64,000 bases of DNA from Parvibaculum lavamentivorans DS-1 (GCF_000017565.1 NC_009719.1:2711001-2775000), one strand, 5' to 3'; shown: positions 44,816 through 53,469, numbered from the stretch's first letter. Program-made: numbers and translations. Notes: generated by a model from the sequence alone, not told the origin.

Positions 44816-46459
44816 TCACAGCTTGCCGGCGGCGCGAAGCCGGGTCAGGGCTTCATCGGTCATGGCGCGGGTGAGGGCGAGGGGGTCGAAGCCCGGCCTG
44901 ATCTGGAAGGGCTTCAGGCAGGGGTGCCAGGGGATGCCGCCGGTGCCGAGCAGGACCGGGTTGCCGGCCGCGAGATAGACGACGCCCGGAATGCAAAGCG
45001 CGCCGGCCATTTCGGAAGAGGCATTCCACTGGGCAACGAAGAAATCCAGCTCGGCGGTGAGCGCGGCGGTGCCTTCGAGGTCGTTCATGGTGTCGAGGCC
45101 GGGCATCCGGTGGATACGGATGCCGTATTTTTCCTCCGCCTCGATTATTTCCTCGTCGGCCTCGCCATATTGCAGGTTCACGACCTGGACAGTGTCGAGC
45201 TTCAGGAAATCCAGCCAATGTTCCAGCCTTGTGGCGAAGGAGGCGCGGATGGGATTTCGTACGCTGGAACGCCAGCAGAAGCCGATGCGGGGGCCGGGGC
45301 CGAGGGTGGCGAGCCAGTCGCGCGCGGCCTGCCGCCTTGCGGGATCGGCGACGAGCGGGCGCGGATTTGCGGGAAAGCTTTGCAGCGAACGGCGGCGGCG
45401 GGAGGCGACGATGCCGGCGGGGGCGGTGACGTCGAAATCGACCTCGCCGTAATTGCCGAGGCCGGTCGAGGTGCCGGTTTCGGCGCGGACGGTCGCTTCA
45501 GGCCAGGTCCGCTGGTAGAGCGAGACGAGGCGGCGGTCCGTTTCGATGATGAGGTGGCCGGCTTCGCGGACCAGATCGTGGTAGCAGGTCGAAAAGTAGA
45601 GATCGTCGCCGAGGCCCTGTTCGCGCCAGACCATGAACGTCTTGTCCGAGAGATCCTCGCCTTCCCAGATGAGGCCGGGGAAGGGGCGGTACGGCGACCG
45701 CTCGCGGCAGGCGAAGCCGAAGCCATACATGTCCCAGCCGGCTTCTATATGGCCGGTGGCGAGGAGGGCGCGGGCGAGGTTCCAGCGCGTGCCGTCGCAG
45801 TCCGGGTTCATGTTGAGCGCGATCTGGAGGAGCTGCAGGGCCTCCTGCTGCCGCCCGACAACATCGAGAAGGGCGCCGTAATTCGCGTAAACCGTGGGCA
45901 GTTCGGGATTGATGGCGATGGCGCGGCGGTAGCTTGCCTCGGCTTCGTCGTACATGGCGGCGCCCGCAAGCGCGCGGCCCAGCGTGTTGTAGCATTCGGC
46001 CGTATCGGGCCTGATCTCGAGAGCGTGCGAGATCAGGTCCACCGCTTCCTGATAGCCTGCCTTCTCGACAATTATGCTGGCGAGATTTCCGAGGGCGACG
46101 AAGGCATCCGGGTCGATTGTCAGGACGCGGCGATATAGCTCTTCGGCGCGAACATGTTTGTATGCGAAGCAAATGCCGGCGAGGGCCAGAAGGTGCTGCT
46201 TGTCCTCCGGCGCGGAAGCGGCTGCGGCATCAAGGGCGTGGACGGCTTCGTCGGGGCGGCCGACCGCGATGAGCGAGCGGCAGAGGGCGTTGAGCGCGTT
46301 GACATGGCGCGGGTCGGCGGCGAGCACCTTGCGGAAGCGGGTGAGGGCGTCGTTGGCGCGGCCTTGATCCAGGAGCCGGAGACCCTGTTCGTATTTTTTC
46401 TGAAGGTCGCCGGTGACGGATTTTCCCGCGGCAAGGCGCCGATTGCTCATGGTCGACAT
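44816..46459 (-). CDS. TPR / glycosyltransferase-like protein, putative flagellin modification (FlmG/FlbA-like)
   Basis: A 547-residue protein. Residues ~18-215 are TPR repeats ('LLDQGRANDALTRFRKVLAADPRHVNALNALC', 'AYKHVRAEELYRRVLTIDPDAFVALGNLA', and further copies). The remainder looks like a GT-B/O-GlcNAc-transferase-type domain ('FMVWREQGLGDDLYFSTCYHDLV...LIIETDRRLVSLYQRTWP', 'AELDFFVAQWNASSEMAGALCIPGVVYL'). In Caulobacter a TPR glycosyltransferase, FlmG, modifies flagellins. Position next to two flagellin genes suggests the same role. A CtrA-like TTAC-N7-TTAA lies at 46520-46534, before its start. Confidence 0.78.
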   Translation of the reverse strand: MSTMSNRRLAAGKSVTGDLQKKYEQGLRLLDQGRANDALTRFRKVLAADPRHVNALNALCRSLIAVGRPDEAVHALDAAAASAPEDKQHLLALAGICFAYKHVRAEELYRRVLTIDPDAFVALGNLASIIVEKAGYQEAVDLISHALEIRPDTAECYNTLGRALAGAAMYDEAEASYRRAIAINPELPTVYANYGALLDVVGRQQEALQLLQIALNMNPDCDGTRWNLARALLATGHIEAGWDMYGFGFACRERSPYRPFPGLIWEGEDLSDKTFMVWREQGLGDDLYFSTCYHDLVREAGHLIIETDRRLVSLYQRTWPEATVRAETGTSTGLGNYGEVDFDVTAPAGIVASRRRRSLQSFPANPRPLVADPARRQAARDWLATLGPGPRIGFCWRSSVRNPIRASFATRLEHWLDFLKLDTVQVVNLQYGEADEEIIEAEEKYGIRIHRMPGLDTMNDLEGTAALTAELDFFVAQWNASSEMAGALCIPGVVYLAAGNPVLLGTGGIPWHPCLKPFQIRPGFDPLALTRAMTDEALTRLRAAGKL

Positions 46460-46519
46460 GGTGGAAGCTGCCCCGCGACTGCCCGATGCTTCGTATACGC
46501 CATTTCGGCGCCAGTATGG

Positions 46520-46534
46520 TTACCACCGGGTTAA
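46520..46534 (-). promoter_or_regulatory. CtrA-type box (one mismatch) before the TPR/glycosyltransferase gene
   Basis: TTAC-N7-TTAA on the forward strand (46520-46523, 46531-46534), 61 bases before the ATG at 46459. One base differs from TTAA-N7-TTAA. Confidence 0.5.
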
Positions 46535-46543
46535 CGGCGGCGG

Positions 46544-47020
46544 TTAGACGCGGGAGTCGAGCGTGAGGGAGCCGGCGCCGGCCGGGTTCGAGGCGGAGCG
46601 CGCGGCCGGGGCGGCGTTGCGGCCATAGCCGAGCGAGGGTGCGGCGCGCTCGCTCATGGCGTCGGCGACCATGCGAATGAGGCTTTCGGAGACGGATTTC
46701 GCGGCCTGCAACGCCTCGGCATTGAGGGCGAGGACGCGATCAAGCTCGGCCATTGCCGATTTGAGGCGCGAGACCCGCTCGGCGGGGGCGCGGTCGATGA
46801 GTTCCTTGCGGGCGCGGATCGCCTGCACATCCATCGCGTAGTCGTTGGCGATGCGGATTTTTTCGGGCTGGAGGGCGGCGACCTCGGCCTGGGCGCGGTC
46901 GCGCAGCAGCTCCGTTTCGCGGGCGACGATGCCGGTAAGGCTTGTCGTGAGGGCGATCACGCGGTCCACGAGATCCATGGGCGCCAGGGTTTCGGCGGGG
47001 ATGCGGCGGGGTTCGCTCAT
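46544..47020 (-). CDS. FlgN-like flagellar export chaperone (FlbY position)
   Basis: A 158-residue, mainly helical protein ('DLVDRVIALTTSLTGIVARETELLRDRAQAEVAALQPEKIRIANDYAMDVQAIRARKELI') with a disordered Ala/Gly/Ser-rich tail. FlgN-type proteins chaperone the hook-associated proteins FlgK and FlgL. It is coupled to the cheL gene by ATGA. In Caulobacter the gene at this place after flgI-cheL is flbY. Family assignment is by helical pattern and position. Confidence 0.72.
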   Translation of the reverse strand: MSEPRRIPAETLAPMDLVDRVIALTTSLTGIVARETELLRDRAQAEVAALQPEKIRIANDYAMDVQAIRARKELIDRAPAERVSRLKSAMAELDRVLALNAEALQAAKSVSESLIRMVADAMSERAAPSLGYGRNAAPAARSASNPAGAGSLTLDSRV

Positions 47021-47349
47021 TTCTGCACCTCCTGCATTTGCAGCATTTCGCGGTAGACGGCGTCGGCGATGCCGATGCCGCCCGATTGGGCCATCTGGCG
47101 GCCGTACTGATCGACGAGCATGGAGCGGAACATGGTTTCGCCCGGGCCGCCGCTGAAGGGATCGTCCTCGCCGACGCCTTCATACATCGACTGGAAGAGC
47201 GTGGAGACAAACTGGGCTTCGAAATCCTGCGCGGTTTCCCAGATGCGGGCGTCGCGCGCCTCATCCTTCGCGGCGGGCTTTCCGGTATGGACGGAAGGCT
47301 GCGCGGGCGTGTGGATGAAGGCGGGGAAGACGGAGAGGGCTTCCATCAC
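47017..47349 (-). CDS. cheL: Rod-binding protein CheL (FlgJ N-terminal domain type)
   Basis: A 110-residue protein with the FlgJ rod-binding core 'AQDFEAQFVSTLFQSMYEGVGEDDPFSGGPGETMFRSMLVDQYGRQMAQSGGIGIADAVYREML'. It lacks the muramidase domain of enterobacterial FlgJ, as in alphaproteobacteria where it is called CheL. It should help rod assembly in the periplasm. It is translationally coupled to flgI (ATGA) and to the FlgN-like gene. Confidence 0.88.
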   Translation of the reverse strand: MMEALSVFPAFIHTPAQPSVHTGKPAAKDEARDARIWETAQDFEAQFVSTLFQSMYEGVGEDDPFSGGPGETMFRSMLVDQYGRQMAQSGGIGIADAVYREMLQMQEVQK

Positions 47350-48482
47350 ATCACCTGGATTTCGGCCTGAAGGGCGCCGGAGGATTTGATCGCCTGCAGG
47401 ATCGTGATCATGTCGCGGGGGCTGACGCCCAGCGCATTGAGGCCGTCGACAAGCTCCTTGAGGCTGATGCTGCCGTCGAGAATGCCGAGCTGCTTGCCGG
47501 TTTCCTCGTCGACATCGATGTCGGTGCGCGGCACGACGACGGTATCGCCCTGGGTGGAGAAGGGAGAGGGCTGGCTGACCTGCGGGGATTCACTGACGGA
47601 GATCGTCAGGTTGCCCTGAGCGATGGCGACCATGCTGACGCGCACATCCTGGCCCATGACGATGACACCGGAGCTTTCGTCGATGACGACGCGGGCGGTG
47701 AGATCGGGCTGGACGCGGAGCTGCTCGATGTCGGTGAGCAAGGCAACGACGCCGCCGCGATAGGCGGGAGGTACGGTGAGCTGGACCGTTGTCGGGTTGT
47801 CGGCGGTGGCGGTCTGCGTGCCGATAAAGGCGTTGATGGCGGAAGCGACGCGCTGCGCGGTCGTCAGGTCCGGGTTGCGGAGCGAGAGACGAAGGGCGCG
47901 GAGGTCGGAAAGCTGGAAGTCGAGTTCGCGCTCGACGATGGCGCCGTTGGCGATGCGGCCATTGGTCGGCACGCCGCGCGTGACGGAGGCTCCTTCGCCC
48001 TTGGCAGCGAAACCGCCAGTGGCAAGCGAGCCCTGGGCGACGGCATAGACCTGGCCGTCGGCGCCCATGAGCGGGGTGACGAGAAGGACGCCGCCCTGAA
48101 GATTGGTGGCATCGCCCAGCGCGCTCACCGTGACGTCGATGCGGGTTCCCTGCGAGGCGAAGGCGGGGAGATTGGCCGAGACCATGACGGCGGCGACGTT
48201 GGCGGTTTTCAGCGAGGTGCCGCGCGTGTTGACACCGAGGCGCTCAAGCATGCCGATGAGGCTCTGCTGCGTGAAGGGGGCGTTGCGGAGCGTGTCGCCG
48301 GTGCCGTTCAGGCCGACCACGAGGCCGTAGCCGACCAGCATGTTGTCGCGGATACCCTCGACATCGACGATGTCCTTGATGCGGGAACTGGCCTGCGCGC
48401 CACCCGGATTGCCGGCGGCGAGAAGGCCGGCAAGGACCAGCGTCAGGAAGGTGCGGAGATGGAGGGCGGAAAGCCAGGACAT
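47346..48482 (-). CDS. flgI: Flagellar P-ring protein FlgI
   Basis: A 378-residue secreted protein with signal peptide (~residues 1-30) and the FlgI core 'SRIKDIVDVEGIRDNMLVGYGLVVGLNGTGDTLRNAPFTQQSLIGMLERLGV'. It ends 'LVDGLNALGVSPRDMITILQAIKSSGALQAEIQVM'. It builds the periplasmic P ring. It is the first gene of flgI-cheL-flgN-like and has a sigma-54 element 40 bases upstream. Confidence 0.95.
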   Translation of the reverse strand: MSWLSALHLRTFLTLVLAGLLAAGNPGGAQASSRIKDIVDVEGIRDNMLVGYGLVVGLNGTGDTLRNAPFTQQSLIGMLERLGVNTRGTSLKTANVAAVMVSANLPAFASQGTRIDVTVSALGDATNLQGGVLLVTPLMGADGQVYAVAQGSLATGGFAAKGEGASVTRGVPTNGRIANGAIVERELDFQLSDLRALRLSLRNPDLTTAQRVASAINAFIGTQTATADNPTTVQLTVPPAYRGGVVALLTDIEQLRVQPDLTARVVIDESSGVIVMGQDVRVSMVAIAQGNLTISVSESPQVSQPSPFSTQGDTVVVPRTDIDVDEETGKQLGILDGSISLKELVDGLNALGVSPRDMITILQAIKSSGALQAEIQVM

Positions 48483-48521
48483 GAAACGACCGTTTAATCG
48501 CTGCGATTACGGGCTTCCTGA

Positions 48522-48537
48522 AGCGAAAGCCGTGCCA
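48522..48537 (-). promoter_or_regulatory. Sigma-54 promoter of flgI
   Basis: Reverse strand TGGCACGGCTTTCGCT: GG and GC separated by ten bases, one difference from TGGCACG-N4-TTGCT. It is 40 bases before the flgI ATG. Confidence 0.88.
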
Positions 48538-48671
48538 TGCCGGGCTCTGGCCCAAGCCATTGAAATAATTGGATTTTATTTCCGGCGGCGGGCTGGGAGG
48601 GCGCGGTGGAGACGCGGATTGCCGGGCGGTGGCCGTGGCACCCGGCAAATCCTGCCCGCCTGACCGCAGGG

Positions 48672-48686
48672 TTAACGCCACTTTAA
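48672..48686 (+). promoter_or_regulatory. CtrA-type box before fliX
   Basis: TTAA (48672-48675), seven bases, TTAA (48683-48686): exact consensus, 71 bases before the fliX ATG. fliX is a CtrA-controlled class II gene in Caulobacter. Confidence 0.8.
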
Positions 48687-48756
48687 GACCTGAAGGTCCA
48701 TTTTGGAGGAACCGGAACGTTCCGGCATTCGAGGATCGGGATCGGGGGCGACCCAG

Positions 48757-49182
48757 ATGAAGATCGGCAATAGCAGGGCGACATCGCAGGCGGGGGGCGG
48801 ACGCACGGCCTCCGTCCGCAGCGGCGGCAGCGGCTTCGCGCCGGCCGGCGCAGGCGCGACCCGCGGCGCGGCAGGGCTTTCGGGCCCGGTTTCGCTCGGC
48901 GCGGTCGATGCGCTGCTGGCCTTGCAGGAGACGGACGACGCGCTGCACGCGCCACGCCGCAAGGCGGTGGCCCGGGGCGAGGAAATGCTAGACATCTTGG
49001 ACGATATCAAGCTGGCGCTGCTGATGGGCGGGGTGCCGAAGGCGAAGCTTTCGCGGCTTCTCAGCATTGTCGAGCGGCAAATGGGGGCGGTTGCCGACCC
49101 GATGCTGCGCGAGGTGCTCGACCAGATCGAGCTGCGGGCGCGGGTGGAACTGGCGAAGTTCGGGACCTATACTAAAGGCTAG
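48757..49182 (+). CDS. fliX: Flagellar assembly regulator FliX
   Basis: A 141-residue FliX: a Ser/Gly/Ala-rich N-terminal part, then 'LDILDDIKLALLMGGVPKAKLSRLLSIVERQMGAVADPMLREVLDQIELRARVELAKFG'. In Caulobacter FliX couples basal-body assembly to the sigma-54 activator FlbD. ATG 48757 gives normal length; the frame is open to 48703. Single gene, divergent from flgI, with a CtrA-type box. Confidence 0.9.
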   Translation: MKIGNSRATSQAGGGRTASVRSGGSGFAPAGAGATRGAAGLSGPVSLGAVDALLALQETDDALHAPRRKAVARGEEMLDILDDIKLALLMGGVPKAKLSRLLSIVERQMGAVADPMLREVLDQIELRARVELAKFGTYTKG

Positions 49183-49336
49183 GTCCTGCCGTCCGCCCGG
49201 CGCAGCCGGGGCTTTCGAGATTTCACAGATATTTCACCGGCTTGGCGGGTTTTGAGCGGTTGAGAATCGCAAAGCCCGTCCCTATACTCCGCCGCGTTTC
49301 GGCTGGGGTTCCGTGTTACGAGAAAGATCGCCAAGG

Positions 49337-49753
49337 ATGGCTGTCCGTTTGCCCAAGGGCTATATGCCTTCAGACGACGAACCGTTTATGAACAAGCGGC
49401 AGAAGGAATACTTCCGCCGCAAGCTCGAAAAATGGAAAGAGGATATCCTCAAGGAAAACCGGGAGACGCTGCAGCATCTTCAGGATGATTCCGTTCAGCA
49501 TCCCGACATTGCGGATCGCGCCTCCTCCGAGACGGAGCGTTCGCTCGAACTGCGGACGCGCGACAGGCAGCGAAAGCTCGTTTCCAAGATCGACGCCGCG
49601 ATCCGCCGGATCGACGAAGGCACATACGGCTATTGCGAAGAGACGGGAGAGCCGATCAGCCTGAAGCGGCTCGATGCGCGGCCGATCGCGACATTGTCGA
49701 TCGAGGCGCAGGAGCGGCATGAGCGGCGCGAGAAGGTCTACCGCGACGACTGA
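49337..49753 (+). CDS. dksA: RNA polymerase-binding factor DksA, one-cysteine type
   Basis: A 138-residue DksA with start 'AVRLPKGYMPSDDEPFMN', coiled coil 'SSETERSLELRTRDRQRKLVSKIDAAIRRIDEGTYGYCEETGEPI', and end 'SIEAQERHERREKVYRDD'. It binds the RNA polymerase secondary channel and, with ppGpp, adjusts promoter use. Only one of the four zinc-finger cysteines remains, as in other alphaproteobacterial DksA proteins. ATG 49337 is chosen from family length; the frame extends to 49313. Confidence 0.93.
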   Translation: MAVRLPKGYMPSDDEPFMNKRQKEYFRRKLEKWKEDILKENRETLQHLQDDSVQHPDIADRASSETERSLELRTRDRQRKLVSKIDAAIRRIDEGTYGYCEETGEPISLKRLDARPIATLSIEAQERHERREKVYRDD

Positions 49754-49780
49754 CGGCGCTTTCTTCACAAGCGTGAAATG

Positions 49781-49812
49781 AAAAACGCGGCCCTTGCGAG
49801 GCCGCGTTTTCT
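49781..49812. terminator. Bidirectional terminator between dksA and flgH
   Basis: A 9-bp stem AACGCGGCC / GGCCGCGTT with a 7-base loop, T-rich on both strands. It serves dksA (forward) and flgH (reverse). Confidence 0.85.
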
Positions 49813-49832
49813 TTTGGTGCGCCTGGTTGCCG

Positions 49833-50567
49833 TCAGAACGGCATGATGATGTCGAAGAGCTGCTGGCCGTAGCGCGGCTGCTGAACGTCGCTGATCTGGC
49901 CCTGACCGCCATAGGCGATGCGGGCTTCGGCGATCTGGGTGTGGGCGACGGTGTTGGTGTTGGAAATGTCTTCCGGCCGGACAATGCCCGTCACCTCGAG
50001 GTCGCGCACTTCGTAGTTCACACGGACCTGCTGGCGGCCGGCGATGACGAGGTTGCCATTGGGGAGGACCTGCGTCACCACGGCGGCGACGGTGAGGTCG
50101 ATCTTTTCCTTGCGGTCGACGGAGCCGGCGCCGGCACTCGAGCTGCTGCTGCCCAGGCGGGCGAGGTTGTCGTTGTCGACGCCGTCAGGGAAGACCTTGC
50201 CGAGATAATTTTCGTAGCCGAACAGGTTGCCGAGTTCCGCGTCCTCGGCGTTGGCGCGGCTGCGTTTTGTCGAGTTGTCGACCTTGGCGCTGTCGGCGAT
50301 GCCGATAAGGACGGTCAGAATGTCGCCGACGCGGGCGGCGCGCTGATCGCGGAAGAAGGCGCGCGAGCCGGAGCGCCAGAGCGAGTTCGGCTGGTAGACG
50401 ATCTGCTCGGGCTCGGGCATCGGCATTGCGATGGTGGTTGCCGGCGAGGAAATGGGCGCGAAGTCCGGCGCCTTGCCGATGTTGGATACGCGGTCGGCGG
50501 CATTGCAGCCGGCAAGCGCGGCGGCGATGAGAACGATCGAAACGAGGCGGGAAGCGTTACCGTACAT
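49833..50567 (-). CDS. flgH: Flagellar L-ring lipoprotein FlgH
   Basis: A 244-residue lipoprotein: lipobox 'AAALAGCNA', the FlgH core 'SLWRSGSRAFFRDQRAARVGDILTVLIGIADSAKVDNSTKRSR', and C-terminal 'TVAHTQIAEARIAYGGQGQISDVQQPRYGQQLFDIIMPF'. It forms the outer-membrane L ring. Last gene of flgF-flgG-flgA-flgH. Confidence 0.95.
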   Translation of the reverse strand: MYGNASRLVSIVLIAAALAGCNAADRVSNIGKAPDFAPISSPATTIAMPMPEPEQIVYQPNSLWRSGSRAFFRDQRAARVGDILTVLIGIADSAKVDNSTKRSRANAEDAELGNLFGYENYLGKVFPDGVDNDNLARLGSSSSSAGAGSVDRKEKIDLTVAAVVTQVLPNGNLVIAGRQQVRVNYEVRDLEVTGIVRPEDISNTNTVAHTQIAEARIAYGGQGQISDVQQPRYGQQLFDIIMPF

Positions 50568-50590
50568 TTTATCTGCCTTTGCGATCGGCG

Positions 50591-51571
50591 TTACGAATTG
50601 TTTGCTGTGCCGGCAATGCTCGCCGCGTGGGCGGCGCCGGGCGCGTCGATGCGGATGAGGTTCGGCCCGGTAACGATGCCCTGGACGGTGCGGTTGGACC
50701 GGATGTTCAGTACATTGACGATGTCCCCAACGGCGCCGCTCTGGAGCGCGCGCCCGCGTGCGGTCAAGGTCAGCGCACCGGAAACGAAGGTCATGTCCAC
50801 CTGAGCATTTTTCTCGACAACGAGCGGCGGCTGCATGTCGGAAAGACGCAGCGGCTCTCCCGCGCGGGCGGGGTGGCGCGGCGACATGCCGACGAGATGA
50901 TCGATCGAGGCGATCATATTCTGGCTGACGCGGTTCGCGGGCATGCGCACCCAGTCGATATCCTGATGGCGGACGATGTCTCCCGGCTGCATGTCGCGGA
51001 CGAGGACCGGCACGTCGAGAACGGGATAGGCGCGGCCGGTGACGCGGCGGAGCGGGCTCAGCGCGTCATGCGCGGGTGCGCGGACAATGGCCGTGAAAGC
51101 GCCGCTGCGCGTGTTGAAGGAAATCTGTTCGACGCTGACCGTCGGCTCCTCGCCCTCGGCGACCTGGATGCCTGCCATGCCGTTTGTGAAGTCGACCTGA
51201 AGCCGGGCGGCGGAGGGAAGGCTCGAAGAGCGCGTTTCAACGGCGGCAGCGACGGCAGCGGCAATGTCCTCGTCGCTGACGGCAACGCCGGTGCGCGCGA
51301 CCGCGACATGGGTAAGGCCTGCATCGTTGCGCCACTCGATACCGTTGCGGCGCGCGGCAAGCGAAATGCGCGAGACGGTGATCTCGCCGCGAAGGCCGGG
51401 CGCGGGCGCATTGGCGACAGCGACGGAAGCGGCGTTGCCCGCATCATCGAAGAGATCGCCGAGCGTGACGACCGGCCCTGCGACGGTGATGGCGGGGCGA
51501 AGTTCGGCCGCCTGCGCGACAGAGGCGAAAGCGAGAAGGGCGGCGGCGAGGGAAAGGATACGCGACAACAT
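50591..51571 (-). CDS. flgA: P-ring assembly chaperone FlgA
   Basis: A 326-residue secreted protein (signal peptide ending AQA, ~residue 21). It carries a SAF-domain region 'VLVRDMQPGDIVRHQDIDWVRMPANRVSQNMIASIDHLVGMSPRHPARAGEPLRLSDMQPP' and ends 'TVQGIVTGPNLIRIDAPG'. It chaperones FlgI. The N-terminal part is longer than in E. coli FlgA, as usual in alphaproteobacteria. Confidence 0.93.
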   Translation of the reverse strand: MLSRILSLAAALLAFASVAQAAELRPAITVAGPVVTLGDLFDDAGNAASVAVANAPAPGLRGEITVSRISLAARRNGIEWRNDAGLTHVAVARTGVAVSDEDIAAAVAAAVETRSSSLPSAARLQVDFTNGMAGIQVAEGEEPTVSVEQISFNTRSGAFTAIVRAPAHDALSPLRRVTGRAYPVLDVPVLVRDMQPGDIVRHQDIDWVRMPANRVSQNMIASIDHLVGMSPRHPARAGEPLRLSDMQPPLVVEKNAQVDMTFVSGALTLTARGRALQSGAVGDIVNVLNIRSNRTVQGIVTGPNLIRIDAPGAAHAASIAGTANNS

Positions 51572-51581
51572 CTCTCAGCCC

Positions 51582-52367
51582 TTATTTCATGTTCGAGGTG
51601 ACGGACATCATCTCGTCCGAGGCGGTGATGATCTTGGCATTCATCTCATATGCACGCTGGGCGGTGATGAGCGAGGTGATTTCGCTGACCGCGTTCACGT
51701 TCGAGGTTTCGAGGAAACCCTGAAGCACGCTGCCGAGACCGTCATTGCCGGGTGTGCCGATGGTCGGCGCGCCGCTGGCAGGCGTTTCCGCGAAGAGATT
51801 GCCGCCGAGAGGATCGAGGCCGCCTTCATTGGCGAAGGCGACGAGTTCCATCTGGCCGACGATCTGCGGCGCGGTCTGGCCGGGAATGGCGACCTGCACC
51901 TGGCCGTCGGCGCTGATGGCAATGTCGGTCGCCTCCGGCGGAATGGTGATGCCGGGGGCGAGCGTATAGCCGTCGGCGGTGATGAGCTGTCCGTCGGGGC
52001 CGATGTCGAAGGTGCCGGCGCGGGTATAGGCGTCGTCGCCGCTCGGCAATTCGATGCGGAAATAGCCGCGGCCCTGAATGGCGACGTCGAGCTTGTTTTC
52101 CGTGTTGTTCATGTTGCCCTGGGTCATGATGCGGTTGACCGCAGCCGTCTTGACGCCGAGGCCGACCTGCACGCCGGAGGGGACGATGGTGCCCGCATCC
52201 GACGAGTTCGCGCCGACGCGCCGCAGGTTCTGATAGAGCAGATCCTGGAATTCGGCGCGGCCGCGCTTGAAGCCGGTGGTGCTCATGTTGGCGATGTTGT
52301 TCGAGATCACCTCGACATTGAGCTGCTGGGCCATCATGCCTGTGGCGGCGATGCTGAGCGACTGCAT
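51582..52367 (-). CDS. flgG: Flagellar distal rod protein FlgG
   Basis: A 261-residue axial protein with start 'MQSLSIAATGMMAQQLNVEVISNNIANMSTTGFKRGRAEFQDLLYQ' and C-terminal 'SNVNAVSEITSLITAQRAYEMNAKIITASDEMMSVTSNMK'. It forms the distal rod. It is flanked by flgF (29 bases) and flgA (10 bases) in one operon. Confidence 0.96.
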   Translation of the reverse strand: MQSLSIAATGMMAQQLNVEVISNNIANMSTTGFKRGRAEFQDLLYQNLRRVGANSSDAGTIVPSGVQVGLGVKTAAVNRIMTQGNMNNTENKLDVAIQGRGYFRIELPSGDDAYTRAGTFDIGPDGQLITADGYTLAPGITIPPEATDIAISADGQVQVAIPGQTAPQIVGQMELVAFANEGGLDPLGGNLFAETPASGAPTIGTPGNDGLGSVLQGFLETSNVNAVSEITSLITAQRAYEMNAKIITASDEMMSVTSNMK

Positions 52368-52396
52368 GGACTTTCTTCCTTACTTGCGGGCCGGCC

Positions 52397-53128
52397 TTAC
52401 GCCGCCGCTCCGAGATCCTGAATGGCTTTGCGGCGCATCTGGTCCGCCTGGTCGATAAGCTTCTGTGCGCTTGCGTAGGAGCGCGTAACCTCGATCATGT
52501 TGGTCATTTCGAGGATGGGATTGACGTTCGACCCTTCGAGCGCGCCCTGCACGAGCCTGATGTTTTCAGCCGGGACTTCTTCCTGCGCGGTGCTCAGGAG
52601 GCTGTTGCCGGCCTTTCTCATTTCCTGCTGGTTTTCGAAGGTGACGATGGCGAGCTTGCCGCGCAGGCCGCGATCGCTGGAGATCGTGCCGTCACGGGCA
52701 ATGGTGATGCCGATTTCGTCGCGGGCGAAGGTGATGGGTGTGCCGGCATCGGTGAGGATCGGGTCGCCGTTCGAGGTTACGAGCTGGCCGTCGGCGTCGA
52801 GCTGGAAGTTGCCGTTGCGCGTATAGAGGACGCCCTGGCCGGTTTCGACGCGGAAAAAGCCTTCGCCGGTGATTGCCACATCGAAGGGGTTGCCGGTCGT
52901 CTGGAGCGCGCCGTCGCGGAGATTGCGGTGCTGGCCGACATCCTGGACGAAACGGATGGTGCTGTCGGGGCTGTCTTCGGAAGCGTCCTTCGCCAGAAAC
53001 TCCTCGAACAGCATCGCTTCCGACTTGTAAGCGGTCGTGTTCATGTTCGCGATGTTGTTCGCGATGGTCGCCATTTCGCGCGACATCGCCATCTGGCGCG
53101 AAAGACCTATGAGAAGAGCGTTTTCCAT
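52397..53128 (-). CDS. flgF: Flagellar proximal rod protein FlgF
   Basis: A 243-residue axial protein with start 'MENALLIGLSRQMAMSREMATIANNIANMNTTAYKSEAMLFEEFL', 'ITGEGFFRVETGQGVLYTRNGNF', and C-terminal 'MTNMIEVTRSYASAQKLIDQADQMRRKAIQDLG'. ATG 53128 matches the family start; the frame is open to 53167. First gene of flgF-flgG-flgA-flgH with a sigma-54 element upstream. Confidence 0.95.
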   Translation of the reverse strand: MENALLIGLSRQMAMSREMATIANNIANMNTTAYKSEAMLFEEFLAKDASEDSPDSTIRFVQDVGQHRNLRDGALQTTGNPFDVAITGEGFFRVETGQGVLYTRNGNFQLDADGQLVTSNGDPILTDAGTPITFARDEIGITIARDGTISSDRGLRGKLAIVTFENQQEMRKAGNSLLSTAQEEVPAENIRLVQGALEGSNVNPILEMTNMIEVTRSYASAQKLIDQADQMRRKAIQDLGAAA

Positions 53129-53184
53129 GTCGAAGCCGGCGTCCGGTTGAATTCCTGGCGCAAGCATGGCGCCGCTCGCAGATG

Positions 53185-53200
53185 TGCAGGGGCTGTGCCA
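53185..53200 (-). promoter_or_regulatory. Sigma-54 promoter of flgF
   Basis: Reverse strand TGGCACAGCCCCTGCA: GG and GC separated by ten bases, one difference from TGGCAC-N5-TTGCA. It lies 57 bases before the flgF ATG. Confidence 0.88.
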
Positions 53201-53469
53201 CTCTGAAAATCAAATAAAATCAATGGCTTGTGTTGTGCCCTGGGGCTTGCGGGGTGGCTCGCGGAAGGCTTTACCGGGCAGTTTCTGCCGGATGCGGCGG
53301 CGAAGCGGGCGGGGAGGCAGACATATTCTATTAAGACAACTACACGAGAGCGCCATCCGCCAACGCTTCGTTAACCAAAGTCGGCGAGCATCCGGTTGTA
53401 GCGGCAAATATGCCGCGCGCTTGCGGCGCCGGATGACATCCGGTGCCGGTTTCAGCTGGGGTATTTCAA

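Noticed and set aside
53370-53376. CtrA site before fliL
   Set aside because: Only one GTTAACC half-site; the position seven bases away reads CCAA.
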